Positions 39,353 to 49,711 of a stretch of DNA of 64,000 bases are shown here, piece by piece (the first letter of the stretch is position 1; each line of letters begins with the position of its first letter). The stretch spans positions 2,878,827-2,942,826 of the forward strand of contig OY970183.1 of assembly GCA_963708155.1 (NCBI GenBank). Reading direction: 5' to 3'. The notes beneath the pieces were generated by a model. It saw only the letters and a program-made list of their open reading frames with translations. It had not been told where the DNA came from and did not search any database. Source of the DNA: Methylovirgula sp963708155. GTDB taxonomy: Bacteria > Pseudomonadota > Alphaproteobacteria > Rhizobiales > Beijerinckiaceae. The position numbers and the translations under genes are program-made.

Positions 39353-40945
39353 TTATCCCTCATAATGATCGCTGACGAGCCGCTCTAGAAGCCGCACGCC
39401 GAAGCCCGAGCCCCAGCTCTGGTTGATGTCGCTCGCCGGCGCATTCATGCCGGTGCCGGCGATATCGAGATGCGCCCAGGGCGTGCCGTTGACGAAACGC
39501 TGGATGAATTGCGCCGCGGTGATCGAGCCGCCGTGGCGGCCGCCGGTGTTCTTCATGTCGGCGAATTTGGAATTGATGAGCTTGTCGTAGCTCGGCCCGA
39601 GCGGCAGCCGCCAGAGCTTTTCGCCGGTCTCCTTGCCCGCCTCGGTCAGACGTTCGCTCAGCGTATCGTCGTTGGAGAACAGGCCCGCATATTCCTGGCC
39701 GAGCGCGACCATCACCGCCCCGGTCAGGGTCGCGAGATCGACCATGAATTGCGGCTTGTATTTGTCCTGCACGTACCAGAGCACGTCGGCGAGCACGAGC
39801 CGGCCTTCGGCGTCGGTATTGATAACCTCGATCGTCTGGCCGGAGAGCGATTTGACGATGTCGCCAGGCCGCTGCGCATTGGAGCCCGGCATGTTCTCGA
39901 CGAGGCCAATGGCGCCGATCGCATCGACCTTGGCCTTGCGCGCGGCAAGCGCGTGGATGAGACCGACAACGCAGGCGGCGCCCGCCATGTCGCCCTTCAT
40001 GTCCTCCATGCCGGCGGCGCCCTTGATCGAAATGCCGCCCGTATCGAAGGTCACGCCCTTGCCGACGAAAGCGACGGGCTTCGACTTGTCTTTGCCCTTC
40101 TCGCCGCGCCAGCGCATGATGACGACACGACTCTCGCGCGCCGAGCCCTGACCGACCCCGAGGAGCGCGCCCATGCCCAGCTTGGTCAGCGCCGCTTTGT
40201 CGAGAATCTCGACCTCGACGCCCAGCTTTTCGAGTTCCTTGGCGCGATTGGCGAACTCTTCCGGATAAAGGATGTTGGCCGGCTCGTTGACGAGGCTGCG
40301 GGCGATCAGAACGCCCTCGGCCACCGCCTCGCGACCCTTGGCGGCCCGCTTGGCCGCGGCGGGATCTTCCACGGCGACCGAGATAGCCGCGGCCTCGCCG
40401 GTGTCGTCATCCTTTTTCTTCGTCTTGTAGAGGTCGAACTTGTAGCTGCGCAGCGTGACGCCTTCGGCGAATTCCGCCGCAGCGGCGGCGGCATCCTTGG
40501 GGTTGTGCGGCAGGTCGAAAACGACGGTCACCGCTGAAGATTGCCCCGCCTTGCTGGCGACAACCCCGCCGAGGCTCAGATAATCCTGCGGCCGCTTGCC
40601 CTTGCCATGATCCTTGCCGTGATCTTTACCCTTGGCGGCTTTATCGCTCTCGTCGGCGCCCGTGCCGATGACCAGCAGACGCTCGGCCGTGAGCCCGGCG
40701 GGGGCGAGAATGTCGAGCGTCGAACCGGCTTTGCCCTTGAACTTGGCCGCCCCGGCTGCCTTTTTGACGAGCGCGACGCCGTCCTCCCCGATGAGGCTGC
40801 GCGTCGCCTTGCCCAAGTTCAAATCTTCGCCAGCGAAGATGATCAGGGTCGATACTTGCTTGACTTTGCCGCCGGCCTTGGCCGGGGACGCGGCAACCGA
40901 CAGGGACGCGAGCGGAACGAAATCAACTTTTGCGGCGTGGGGCAT
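39353..40945 (-). CDS. pepA: Leucyl aminopeptidase PepA (M17)
   Basis: Cytosolic di-manganese/zinc aminopeptidase of 530 residues. The C-terminal M17 domain has VGKGVTFDTGGISIK, DMKGDMAGAACVVG, the signature NTDAEGRLVLAD, and GGRHGGSITAAQF. The N-terminal macro-like domain contains an unusual Lys/Gly/Asp/His insertion (GKDHGKDHGKGK) at about residue 110, formed by a short tandem repeat. ATG 40945 is chosen since the frame upstream is not homologue-like. No frame break. Confidence 0.93.
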   Translation of the reverse strand: MPHAAKVDFVPLASLSVAASPAKAGGKVKQVSTLIIFAGEDLNLGKATRSLIGEDGVALVKKAAGAAKFKGKAGSTLDILAPAGLTAERLLVIGTGADESDKAAKGKDHGKDHGKGKRPQDYLSLGGVVASKAGQSSAVTVVFDLPHNPKDAAAAAAEFAEGVTLRSYKFDLYKTKKKDDDTGEAAAISVAVEDPAAAKRAAKGREAVAEGVLIARSLVNEPANILYPEEFANRAKELEKLGVEVEILDKAALTKLGMGALLGVGQGSARESRVVIMRWRGEKGKDKSKPVAFVGKGVTFDTGGISIKGAAGMEDMKGDMAGAACVVGLIHALAARKAKVDAIGAIGLVENMPGSNAQRPGDIVKSLSGQTIEVINTDAEGRLVLADVLWYVQDKYKPQFMVDLATLTGAVMVALGQEYAGLFSNDDTLSERLTEAGKETGEKLWRLPLGPSYDKLINSKFADMKNTGGRHGGSITAAQFIQRFVNGTPWAHLDIAGTGMNAPASDINQSWGSGFGVRLLERLVSDHYEG

Positions 40946-41551
40946 CTGGCTCTCTTCTCGTTGCATGGCCTCGAAAGCACTTCGCGGTTCGAGAGACCGT
41001 GCTGCAAAACAAAAACTTAAGGCGGCTGTGGCGTTTCCCGACATGGCCGCGGCGGGCGCGGACGCCAAGCCCTAGCACTGCTCGGCATTTGCTCGCCAGT
41101 TTTTTCGCCAAAGTCGCCGGCGCGCCGGTGGCCGTGGCCCCGGCGCAACGGGGTTTGCGCATCGCAACGCAACTGCCCTCAAAATGCCCCGAGCGGCTTG
41201 CACCAATGGCATCGACTATGTAGCCAAAGAGAGTGAGTTTTCACGGGTCTATCTGCGATTCCGGCGGCCGGAAAGGCCGGGCGTCGCCGGAGCCGACCCG
41301 GCCGCTGATAGGGAGACGATGCGCGAAGATCAGGGCCCTTTTGGGCGGCCCGTCTGATGTTAGCCATTCTCGCAGTTCCGAACCTGCTTTGGTGGCCGGT
41401 CGGCCTATTCTCCACGGAAGCGCCCGCGTTATGTCGTTCGTTGCCAGTTTGACCCGCTCAGCCGACCTGATCGCTGCGCCTGAAGGCGTGGTGCTTCGGG
41501 CCGGAGAGCAATTTTGGCCGCGAATGGCGCCGCAACCGGACGGGCGGTGCC
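40946..41551. other. 606-bp gap between divergent pepA and lptG with no supported gene
   Basis: Neither strand has an open frame that looks like protein here. lptF, which is expected between pepA and lptG in this group, is not present and the gap is only about half its length. I see GC-rich inverted repeats around 41265-41300 and 41330-41355 (ATCAG...CTGAT arms around GGGCC/GGCCC) but no clear promoter. It probably holds the two divergent promoters. Confidence 0.5.
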
Positions 41552-42643
41552 ATGAACATCCTCGCGACGACCCTCGGCCGCTACCTGACCTGGCGCTTTC
41601 TCAAGACAATCGCGGCGGTTTTCGCCGCCATTGTCGGCACCGTCTACGTCTTCGACCTCGTGGAATTGCTGCGCCGCTCCAACGGCATGGCGGGAACCGG
41701 TCCCGGCTACATCGCCTATCTGGCGCTCCTGCGGACGCCGACAGTGGCGGAGCAGATCCTGCCATTCTGCGTCCTGTTCGGCACGATGGCAGCCTTCATC
41801 GACCTCACCCGCAAGCTCGAGCTGATCGTAGCCCGGTCCGCCGGCATATCGGTCTGGCAATTTCTGCTGCCGCCCGTCGCCATCGCCCTGACGGTCGGCA
41901 TCCTGTCGGTCACGGCGTTCAACCCACTCTCGGCGGCCATGAAACAGCGCGCCGACGTGATCGAGGCCAAACTTTTCGGCCGCGCCGGGAGCGCCCTCGG
42001 CGACGGCAGCCTTTGGATTCGGGAAAGCGGCATCGACGGCGAAGCCATTCTGCGCGCTGAAAGCGCGCTCGACGCCGGCACGCGTCTCAAATCCGTGATC
42101 GCCTATGTCTACGAGCCGGACGGCAAGTTCGAGGAGCGGATACAGGCAGCCAGCGCGACGCTGCTGCAAGGCGTGTGGAAACTGCAGGATGCCGAGGTTA
42201 GCGCGCCCGGCGAGGATCCGCACAAGGTTGGCATCTATCTACTGGCGACGGATATTTCTTCGAGCGACTTGGCCGAGAGCTTTCTGACGCCGGATTCCGT
42301 CCCGTTCTGGGCCTTGCGGCGGATGCGTGACGAAGCGGCTGTCGCGGGGCTCGACCCGAACGGCCTGGACCTTCAATTTCAAACACTTCTGGCGCGGCCG
42401 CTGATGCTGGTGGCGATGGTTTTGATTGCCGCTGCCTTTTCATTAAGATTTTTCCGATTTGGTGGCATTGGCAGGATGGTCGGAGGTGGCATCGCCGCAG
42501 GCTTCGTGCTTTATCTCCTGACCAAGATGGTGTCCGATTTCGGCGAAGCCGGCATTTTGAGCGCGTCCGTTGCGGCATGGTCACCGGCGGTGGTCGGCAG
42601 CATGCTCGGAGGCCTGGCTCTCCTCAACCAGGAGGACGGTTAA
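41552..42643 (+). CDS. lptG: LPS export system permease LptG
   Basis: Inner-membrane permease of the LptB2FG transporter that extracts LPS (363 residues). An N-terminal membrane helix (about 16-36), LPFCVLFGTMAAFIDLTRKLELIVARSAGIS, a periplasmic jellyroll (about 140-265), and three C-terminal helices (LMLVAMVLIAAAFSLRFFR onward). The family would also accept LptF, but the ARSAGIS and FRFGGIG context, and its direct coupling to lptD, favour LptG. Its stop overlaps the lptD start as TAATG. Confidence 0.85.
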   Translation: MNILATTLGRYLTWRFLKTIAAVFAAIVGTVYVFDLVELLRRSNGMAGTGPGYIAYLALLRTPTVAEQILPFCVLFGTMAAFIDLTRKLELIVARSAGISVWQFLLPPVAIALTVGILSVTAFNPLSAAMKQRADVIEAKLFGRAGSALGDGSLWIRESGIDGEAILRAESALDAGTRLKSVIAYVYEPDGKFEERIQAASATLLQGVWKLQDAEVSAPGEDPHKVGIYLLATDISSSDLAESFLTPDSVPFWALRRMRDEAAVAGLDPNGLDLQFQTLLARPLMLVAMVLIAAAFSLRFFRFGGIGRMVGGGIAAGFVLYLLTKMVSDFGEAGILSASVAAWSPAVVGSMLGGLALLNQEDG

Positions 42644-45246
42644 TGGGGCGGCGTATTTGCCCCACTGACTTTGGCCCGGGCCGGTCCCCGCCGCGGCCGA
42701 CGCTGCGCTTGCGCGGCGTCTTGCTCGCGCTTTGCGCGCTTTTCCTGTTCGGCCTCGCTCCGGCCGGGTCCGCTCTGGCGCAAGCCAGCGGCGGCGCGAC
42801 GCAGGCCGCAACTCAACCCGATAAAATGTTCGTCGAGGCCGACCAGCTCGTCTACGACCGGGACAAGAACACCGTTTCCGCTGTCGGCAACGCCCGGATC
42901 TATTATCAGGGCCGCACGCTCCAAGCCGACCGGGTCATCTACAACCGCAACACCGGCCGCGTCTTTGCGGAGGGCCACGCCAAGCTGATCAACAAGGACG
43001 GCAACATCGTCTACGGCGACAGCTTCGACATGACGAAGGATTTCCGCGAGGGCTTTGTCCAAAGCCTGCGCTCGGCCTCGACGGAGAAGACCTATTTCAG
43101 CGCCCCGCACGCCGAGATCACGCAAGGCGCAATTTCGGTCTACGACAAAGGCACCTATACTGCTTGCGCGGCCTGCGCCGACAATCCGACGAAGCCGCCG
43201 TTGTGGCGGGTGCGCGCCAAGCGCATCATCCACAACAACGACGAGCACATGGTCTATTATACCGACGCCTGGCTGGAGTTCCTCGGCGTCCCAGTTGCCT
43301 ATGTTCCGGTCTTCTCCTCGCCGGACCCGACGGTAAAGCGCAAATCGGGCATCCTGTCGCCGCAGACGATCAGCAGCTCGATCCTCGGCTTCGGTGTGCA
43401 GGTACCGGTGTTCTGGGCCATCGCGCCGAACTACGATCTGACCTGGACGCCGACCTATTTCGTGAACGAAGGTTTCTACAACGATTTCGAATGGCGTCAC
43501 CGGCTCGCCAACGGCAATTATTTTATTCGCGCCAATGGCATCTTCCAGACCAATCCCAACCTGTTTCCGGAATCGCCCTATGGCGCTGCGGGCCATACAT
43601 TCCGCGGCTCGCTCGAGAGCCGCGGCGAATTCCTGATCGACAAATATTGGAAGTATGGCTGGAACATTACCGCGCTCAGCGACAAGTGGTATTTCTGGGA
43701 TTACACTTTAGCCAACCAATCGAGCGCCTCGCAGTACTATACGGAAACCGTGTCCGACGCCTATCTGACCGGTCAGGGCGACGACAGCTATTTCGATTTG
43801 CGCGGCTTTCACTTCGAGGGCCTGACCTCGCGCGACATTCAGCAAACGCAGCCCGATGCGCTGTTGCTCGATTACAATCACCTTTTCGGGCTTGATCCGA
43901 AGAAGACCGCCGGCATAGGCGGCGAGGTCGTGGCCGACTTCAATTTCACTTCGGTTTCGCAGGAAATCGCGAGCTATTCTCCTGTCGCCGGGCCGGGGTT
44001 TAACCCCGAAACACAATTGTTCGATCCGGCGGTCGGGCTCTACGAATATTGTCAGAACTATAGGCCGGGCACCCAAACCGGCGACTGTCTGCTGCGCGGC
44101 ATCGGCGGCACACAGACGCGCGCCACCGCCGACCTGTCCTGGCAACGCAAATTCGTCGATCCCATCGGCGAAGTCTGGACGCCGTTCGTGTTCGCGCGGC
44201 TCAACGGCGAATGGCTGAACCTCAATACGAGCGATGATTACGTGGTCAGCAACCCGAATGGCGGCGTTGCCCCGTATACGTATTTCAACTCCGACCAGAC
44301 GAATTTCGTCGGCCAAGTCAGCGGTGCTCAGGGTTATGTCATGCCCGGCGCCGGCCTCGAATATCGCTATCCGATCTTCGTCAATACAAGCTTCGGCTCC
44401 GCAGTCGTCGAGCCGATCGGGCAGATCATCGCCCGGCCGAACAACCTGGTCGGATCGAATTCGCTTGTGAACATGGACTCCCAAAGTCTCGTGTTCGATG
44501 AAAGCAATCTGTTCGCCTGGAACAAATATTCCGGCTACGACCAGTTCGAGACCGGGACCCGCGCCAATTACGGCGGCCAGGCGACGTTCAATTTGAAGAA
44601 TGGCGGTTATGTCAACTTTATCGCCGGCCAGTCCTACCAGGTCGCCGGTACGAACGGCTTCGATCAGCCGAGCGCGGTCAACAACGGGCTCGCCTCGGGG
44701 CTCGAGACGCGCGCCTCGGACTATGTCAGCGCCTTGACCGTCGCGCCAATTCCGTTCCTGGATTTCACCGCCAAGGGACTCTTCAACACCCAGACCTTCG
44801 ATGTCGACCGGTTCGATATCGCCTCGGACTTCAACCTCGGCGCCTGGACCGGCGGTGTCGACTTCGCCGATTATGCGGTCCAGCCGGTGCTCGGCTATTA
44901 CGTCCCGCGCGAGGGCCTGAGCGTCAATTCACGTTACCAGATCACGCCGCACTATTTCGTCCAGGGCAATATCACATTCGACATGAGCCGGCAGTATTAT
45001 CCCCCTTCATTGACGGGCTATAACAATGTCGGGCCTTGGGCCGTGGCCTCCGAAGGCATCGGCGCCGGCTATCACGACGATTGTACCTCTCTGCTCCTCA
45101 ACTACAGCTCAGTCTATCAGGACATCGGCACTGGAACGATCGTCCATAACCAGACCTTCCTGGTCCAGTTGCAACTGCGCTCGCTTGGCGATGCGAGTTA
45201 CAGCCAGACCTCTTACGCCAACGGGGCCCAGTCGCTCGACAGATAA
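42643..45246 (+). CDS. lptD: LPS-assembly outer-membrane protein LptD
   Basis: Outer-membrane barrel that inserts LPS (867 residues). A signal peptide (helix LLALCALFLFGLAPAG, cleavage near SALA-QA), an N-terminal OstA-like jellyroll (DKMFVEADQLVYDRDKNTVS, GRIYYQ-type repeats), then the LptD barrel (KSGILSPQTISSS, PNYDLTWTPTYF). Aromatic-rich strands alternate to the C-terminus. The CxxC pair near residue 170 (CAACAD) may form the plug disulfide. Start ATG 42643 overlaps the lptG stop, with AGGAGG just upstream. Confidence 0.93.
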   Translation: MGRRICPTDFGPGRSPPRPTLRLRGVLLALCALFLFGLAPAGSALAQASGGATQAATQPDKMFVEADQLVYDRDKNTVSAVGNARIYYQGRTLQADRVIYNRNTGRVFAEGHAKLINKDGNIVYGDSFDMTKDFREGFVQSLRSASTEKTYFSAPHAEITQGAISVYDKGTYTACAACADNPTKPPLWRVRAKRIIHNNDEHMVYYTDAWLEFLGVPVAYVPVFSSPDPTVKRKSGILSPQTISSSILGFGVQVPVFWAIAPNYDLTWTPTYFVNEGFYNDFEWRHRLANGNYFIRANGIFQTNPNLFPESPYGAAGHTFRGSLESRGEFLIDKYWKYGWNITALSDKWYFWDYTLANQSSASQYYTETVSDAYLTGQGDDSYFDLRGFHFEGLTSRDIQQTQPDALLLDYNHLFGLDPKKTAGIGGEVVADFNFTSVSQEIASYSPVAGPGFNPETQLFDPAVGLYEYCQNYRPGTQTGDCLLRGIGGTQTRATADLSWQRKFVDPIGEVWTPFVFARLNGEWLNLNTSDDYVVSNPNGGVAPYTYFNSDQTNFVGQVSGAQGYVMPGAGLEYRYPIFVNTSFGSAVVEPIGQIIARPNNLVGSNSLVNMDSQSLVFDESNLFAWNKYSGYDQFETGTRANYGGQATFNLKNGGYVNFIAGQSYQVAGTNGFDQPSAVNNGLASGLETRASDYVSALTVAPIPFLDFTAKGLFNTQTFDVDRFDIASDFNLGAWTGGVDFADYAVQPVLGYYVPREGLSVNSRYQITPHYFVQGNITFDMSRQYYPPSLTGYNNVGPWAVASEGIGAGYHDDCTSLLLNYSSVYQDIGTGTIVHNQTFLVQLQLRSLGDASYSQTSYANGAQSLDR

Positions 45247-45321
45247 TTGCCGTTTTGCATTGCTCTACATACAATTCGTGGAATTTTCGACGGGGATCGA
45301 AGAATTGGGAGAAAGGCCCCG

Positions 45322-46265
45322 ATGTTGGGTTGCTTCAGCTTGAACCGAAATAATCGGAATGCATTGCTCACCGCCGGCGTCGTTTGGTTGCTTGTCGCGG
45401 GAACATTCCTCTTCACGCCGCCGCGTGCGCAGGCGCAGGAAATCATCGCGACGGTGAACGGCGCGCCGATCACCAGTTGGGATGTTTCGGAGCGCCAGAA
45501 GCTGCTGCGCGTGATGCACAAGCCCGCGACTTACGAGGACGCGCTCAACAGCATGATCGACGATGCGCTGAAGATCGGAGAGACCTCGAAATTCAAGATA
45601 TCAATCTCGGACGCTGAGATCGGCCAGCAGATCGCGGTAGAAGCCAACCAGCTCGGAACTTCGGCGGCGGCGCTCATCGGTGCGGCGCAGCGGGCCGGCA
45701 TTTCGGAACAGCATATCAAGGATCATTTCACCGCCGACTTCGAGTTCAACCTGCTCGTACAGGCCTATAACAAGGGCGTCGACGCGAGCGAGGGGGCCAT
45801 CCGCGCCGAACTCGCCAAGGACGGCGGCAAATCCGCGGCCGGGATCGATTACAAACTGCGGCAGGTCATCCTTACCCTGCATGGCAGCAATGTCTTTGCC
45901 GAGACGCAGGCCCGCATCAAAACCGCCGAGGAATTGCGCACGCGCTTTACCAACTGCGCCGACGGCGTCCCGCTCGCACGCAACATGGACGATGTCGCGG
46001 TGAAGGACGAAATGACGCGCAATTCGCTGCAAATCGGTGATGCGCTCAAACAATTGCTGGACAAGACCCCGACCGGACATCTCACGCCGCCCGAGCGCAC
46101 CGCCGAGGGCATCGAGATGATCGCCGTCTGTGCAAGGGCATATCGACCGACGACACCGCCGTGCGCAAGGCAATTTCGGAGCGGTTGCTGGGCGCGCAAA
46201 TGCGCGCCGACGCCGACCGCCGGCTTGCGGAACTGCGGTCCTACGCCGTCATCGTCAAGCACTGA
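45322..46265 (+). CDS. SurA-like periplasmic chaperone / peptidyl-prolyl isomerase (frame break)
   Basis: About 314 residues after repair. Signal peptide from ATG 45322 (helix NALLTAGVVWLLVAGTFLF) with GGGAGAAAGG upstream. The SurA N-terminal domain is EIIATVNGAPITSWDVSERQ, SMIDDALKIGE and EFNLLVQAYN; a degenerate PPIase-like part follows. Near 46130 one base is lost or gained: in the other frame the end reads DDTAVRKAISERLLGAQM...YAVIVKH and stops at 46265, which is typical of SurA. It sits between lptD and pdxA, as expected. Overlaps the pdxA start by one base (TGATG). Confidence 0.85.
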
Positions 46266-47282
46266 TGCCGGCGCCGCGCGGCCTTGTGGCGCTGACGCGC
46301 GGCGACCCGTCCGGCATTGGTCCTGAATTGGCGTTGAAGGCGTGGGTGGCCTTGCACGCGGACGCCACGGCGCCCGCTTTCTTCATCATCGCCGAGCCCG
46401 AGCATCTCGGCGAACCTCGCGCGGCGCTTCGGCTTGAATATCCCCGTCGAGGTGGCGGACCCTGCCGAGGCGTTGGCGCTTTTTCCGCGCGCGCTGCCGG
46501 TCGTCGGTCTGCGGGGCAAAGTTGCTGGAGCTCTGGGTGCGCCCGATGCTGCCGACGCGGCCGCGACCGTCGCCTCGATCGAAATGGCTGTCGAGTTCGT
46601 CCACGCCGGCGTGGCCGATGCGCTCGTCACCAATCCCATCGCCAAAGAGGTCTTGCAGCGGGCGGGCTTTGCCCATCCCGGCCATACCGAATTCCTCGGC
46701 GAACTGACTACGCGCTACTATGGCCAGAAAGCACGGCCGGTCATGCTCCTCTGGTCGCCGACGCTGGCGGTCGTGCCAGCGACGATCCATGTGCCGCTGG
46801 CGCAAGTCCCGCGCCTCATCACGCGTGAATTGCTGATCGAGACCGGGGAGATCGTCAATGCGGATTTCAAGCGCCGCTTCGGCCTTGCGGCGCCACGGAT
46901 CGTCTTCAGCGGGCTCAATCCGCACGCGGGCGAAGCGGGGCATATGGGACGCGAGGAAATCGAGATTATCGCTCCGGCGATCGCGGCACTGCATGAGGCC
47001 GGCATCGATGCGCGCGGCCCCTACCCGGCCGACACCTTGTTCCACGCTTCCGCGCGCGAAAAATACGATGTCGCGATCTGCATGTATCACGATCAGGCGC
47101 TGATACCCATCAAGACGCTCGCCTTCGACAGCGCGGTGAACGTGACCCTTGGCCTGCCTTTTGTGCGCACGTCACCCGATCACGGCACGGCCTTTGACAT
47201 CGCCGCCGCAGGCACGGCCGATCCGGCGAGCCTTGTCGCCGCGCTGCGCCTTGCCGCGAAACTCGCGAAGGCGCCCGTGTGA
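46265..47282 (+). CDS. pdxA: 4-hydroxythreonine-4-phosphate dehydrogenase PdxA (frame break)
   Basis: NAD-dependent enzyme of pyridoxal phosphate synthesis, about 339 residues after repair. The N-terminal LTRGDPSGIGPELALKAW leads to a shift near 46415; the remainder is in another frame. There the metal ligands are visible: the histidine of AHPGHTEFLG, NPHAGEAGHMG and MYHDQALIP. The start ATG 46265 overlaps the surA-like stop. rsmA follows with a GTGA overlap. Confidence 0.94.
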
Positions 47283-48145
47283 AGGACGAATTGCCGCCGC
47301 TGCGCGAGGTGGTCGCTGCGCATGGACTCGCCGCGCAGAAAAGCCTCGGCCAGAACTTTCTCTTCGATCTCAATCTCACCGCGCGTATCGCCCGCGCGGC
47401 CGGCCCGCTGGAAGACGCGACGATCGTCGAGATCGGTCCCGGTCCTGGCGGCCTTACGCGTGCGCTGCTGGCGGAAGGCGCGCGCCGCGTTGTCGCCGTC
47501 GAGCGCGATCCGCGCTGTCTGCCGGCGCTCGCCGAAATCGCCACGCATTATCCCGGCCGGCTAGAGATCATCGAGGCCGACGCGCTCGCGACCGATCTTG
47601 CCGCGCTGGTCGGCACGGATCGTCCCGCGCGCGTCTGCGCCAACCTGCCTTATAATATCGCGACGGCGCTGTTGACCGGCTGGCTCGAAGCTCCGGCCTG
47701 GCCGCCGGTCTTCGACCGCTTCGTGCTCATGTTCCAGAAGGAAGTCGCTGAGCGTATCGTGGCGACGCCGAAGGAGCGCGCCGATTACGGCCGGCTCGCC
47801 GTCCTCTCCAACTGGCGTTGTGCGACACGCATCCTCTTTGATGTTTCCCCCGCCGCCTTCACGCCGCCGCCAAAGGTGACATCCTCCGTGATCGAGCTTG
47901 TGCCGCGCGCGGCGCCGCTTGCCTGTGATGTCCGATTGCTCGCGGCGGTGACGCAGGCCGCCTTTGGCCAACGGCGCAAGATGCTGCGGCAGAGCCTGAA
48001 GAGCCTTGGCGTCGATCCGCTCGCCTTGCTTGCCCATGCCGGAATCGCGCCGACCCGGCGCGCCGAGGAAATCGATGGTGCGGGGTTCGTGGCACTGGCG
48101 AATGCGTTGAAAGACGAACGGAGCGCGGGCGCTATTTCTCGCTGA
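47279..48145 (+). CDS. rsmA: 16S rRNA dimethyladenosine transferase RsmA/KsgA
   Basis: Dimethylates two adenines at the 3' end of 16S rRNA in late 30S assembly (288 residues). SAM site VEIGPGPGGLTRALL, KSLGQNFLFD near the N-terminus, catalytic CANLPYNIATALL and the C-terminal helical part QRRKMLRQSLKSLG. GTG 47279 overlaps the pdxA stop. The 3' end overlaps convergent gmk by 14 bp. Confidence 0.96.
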   Translation: MKDELPPLREVVAAHGLAAQKSLGQNFLFDLNLTARIARAAGPLEDATIVEIGPGPGGLTRALLAEGARRVVAVERDPRCLPALAEIATHYPGRLEIIEADALATDLAALVGTDRPARVCANLPYNIATALLTGWLEAPAWPPVFDRFVLMFQKEVAERIVATPKERADYGRLAVLSNWRCATRILFDVSPAAFTPPPKVTSSVIELVPRAAPLACDVRLLAAVTQAAFGQRRKMLRQSLKSLGVDPLALLAHAGIAPTRRAEEIDGAGFVALANALKDERSAGAISR

Positions 48146-48797
48146 GCAGCGCCTCGACGAAAGCCTCGATTCCCGGCGTCTGCCGCACAGCGCGGCGGCG
48201 CTCGGCGGTCAGGATCGCGACGAGATCATCGAAAGTCTTTTGCAGATCGTCGTTGATGAGCACGTAATCATAGAGCGGCCACCGGCGGATTTCGTTGGCG
48301 GCGTTGGCAAGCCGCGACGCAATCGCTTCGCCGGAATCCTCGGCGCGGCGCTCCAGTCGAGACTTCAGCTCCTTCATCGAGGGCGGCAGGATGAAGATGG
48401 TGACGACATCCTCACCCGCTTTGGCTTTCACCTGCTGGGTACCCTGATAATCAATATCGAAGAGGACGTCGCGGCCTTGCGCCAGTGCGCGCTCCACCGG
48501 CTCGCGCGGCGTGCCGTAGCAGTTGCCATGAACCTCCGCCCATTCCAGCAACTCGCCCTCATCGCGGAGCTGCTCGAAACGCTTGCGGGTGATGAACTGG
48601 TAGTGGATGCCGTCGACCTCGCTCGACCGGCGCGGCCGCGTCGTCACCGAAATCGAGAGCGTGAGATCGAGTTCTTTCTTCTGCAGTAGCATCCGCGTCA
48701 GGCTGGTCTTGCCGGCGCCGGAGGGCGACGACAGGATGAGCATGAGGCCGCGCCGCTTCAGGCCGCCGTCCTTGTCATTATGCGCTGCAAGGGCCAC
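48132..48797 (-). CDS. gmk: Guanylate kinase
   Basis: Converts GMP to GDP with ATP. P-loop SSPSGAGKTSLTRML at about 23-37, TTRPRRSSEVDGIHY as GMP-binding region, WAEVHGNCYGTPREPV and FDIDYQGTQQVK. 221 residues, complete. GTG 48797 is the likely start; the first ATG is within the domain. It follows the yicC gene by 8 bp. Confidence 0.95.
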   Translation of the reverse strand: MALAAHNDKDGGLKRRGLMLILSSPSGAGKTSLTRMLLQKKELDLTLSISVTTRPRRSSEVDGIHYQFITRKRFEQLRDEGELLEWAEVHGNCYGTPREPVERALAQGRDVLFDIDYQGTQQVKAKAGEDVVTIFILPPSMKELKSRLERRAEDSGEAIASRLANAANEIRRWPLYDYVLINDDLQKTFDDLVAILTAERRRAVRQTPGIEAFVEALLSEK

Positions 48798-48805
48798 GCA
48801 AACCC

Positions 48806-49690
48806 CTATTCGATGTTTTGAACCTGCTCGCGGAATTGCTCGATCTCGACGCGCAATTCAAGTCCGATCGCCGTCAGGCTCGCATCATTCGATTTGGCGC
48901 AGAGCGTATTTGCCTCGCGCCCGAGCTCCTGGGCGAGAAAATCGAGCCGCCGGCCGATCGGGCCACCTGTCTGCAAAAGCTCGGTGGCCGCTGCGATATG
49001 GGTCTCGAGCCGGTCGAGTTCCTCGCGCACGTCGGCCTTGGCGGCCAGCAGCAGTGCCTCCTGATAGAGCCGTGTCTCGTCGAATTTGCTCTGCCCGGCG
49101 AGCAGCGCGACCAATTCGGCGAGCCTGGCGCGAACCGCCTCGGGCTTGCGCGCCGGACAGTCCTCCGCCGCCTGGCGCAGCACCGTGAGCCGGGCGAGGC
49201 GCTGTGTCAGGATCGACGCCAGCGCGCCGCCCTCCTGTTCGCGCATGCCGACGAGCGCGGTCACAGCCTTGCCGAGACCCTCGAGCGCCGCTCGCTGCAC
49301 CGCCAGCAGATCGGATTCCTCGTCGCCCGCGTCGCGGATTTCGATCACGCCGCGCACGCCGAGCAGGCCGTCGATGGAGGCCGGGCGCAGGGTGTCGTTA
49401 TTGCCGACATGCGAGATCGCCTCGGCCAGCCGGCGCAACAGCCCTTCGTTGAGATAGACCTCGGGAGTGACGGCTTCGCGCTGCGCCGATAAGGTTGCGT
49501 AGCATGTGCCGCGTGTGAGCTTCTTGCCCAGTGCGGCGCGCGCCTCCGCTTCGATCGCATCGAACCCCGGCGGGAGCCGCAGGCGCAGGTCGAGCCCTTT
49601 GGCGTTGACCGATTTCAACTCCCAGGCCCAGCGAAAATTCGCCGTGGCGCCGGAGACCCGCGCAAAGCCGGTCATGCTGGCGATAGTCAA
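48806..49690 (-). CDS. yicC: YicC-family endoribonuclease / stress protein
   Basis: YicC family protein of 294 residues. E. coli YicC has been reported to cleave RNA; the role here is inferred. The N-terminus is IASMTGFARV and WELKSVNAKGLDLRLRLP; the C-terminal DUF1732 part is RRLDFLAQELGREANTLCAKSND. TTG 49690 is the probable start, five residues before the internal ATG. Member of the mltG-yicC-gmk run, 21 bp after mltG. Confidence 0.92.
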   Translation of the reverse strand: MTIASMTGFARVSGATANFRWAWELKSVNAKGLDLRLRLPPGFDAIEAEARAALGKKLTRGTCYATLSAQREAVTPEVYLNEGLLRRLAEAISHVGNNDTLRPASIDGLLGVRGVIEIRDAGDEESDLLAVQRAALEGLGKAVTALVGMREQEGGALASILTQRLARLTVLRQAAEDCPARKPEAVRARLAELVALLAGQSKFDETRLYQEALLLAAKADVREELDRLETHIAAATELLQTGGPIGRRLDFLAQELGREANTLCAKSNDASLTAIGLELRVEIEQFREQVQNIE

Positions 49691-49711
49691 TTGAGCCTTA
49701 TTGTCCCGAGA

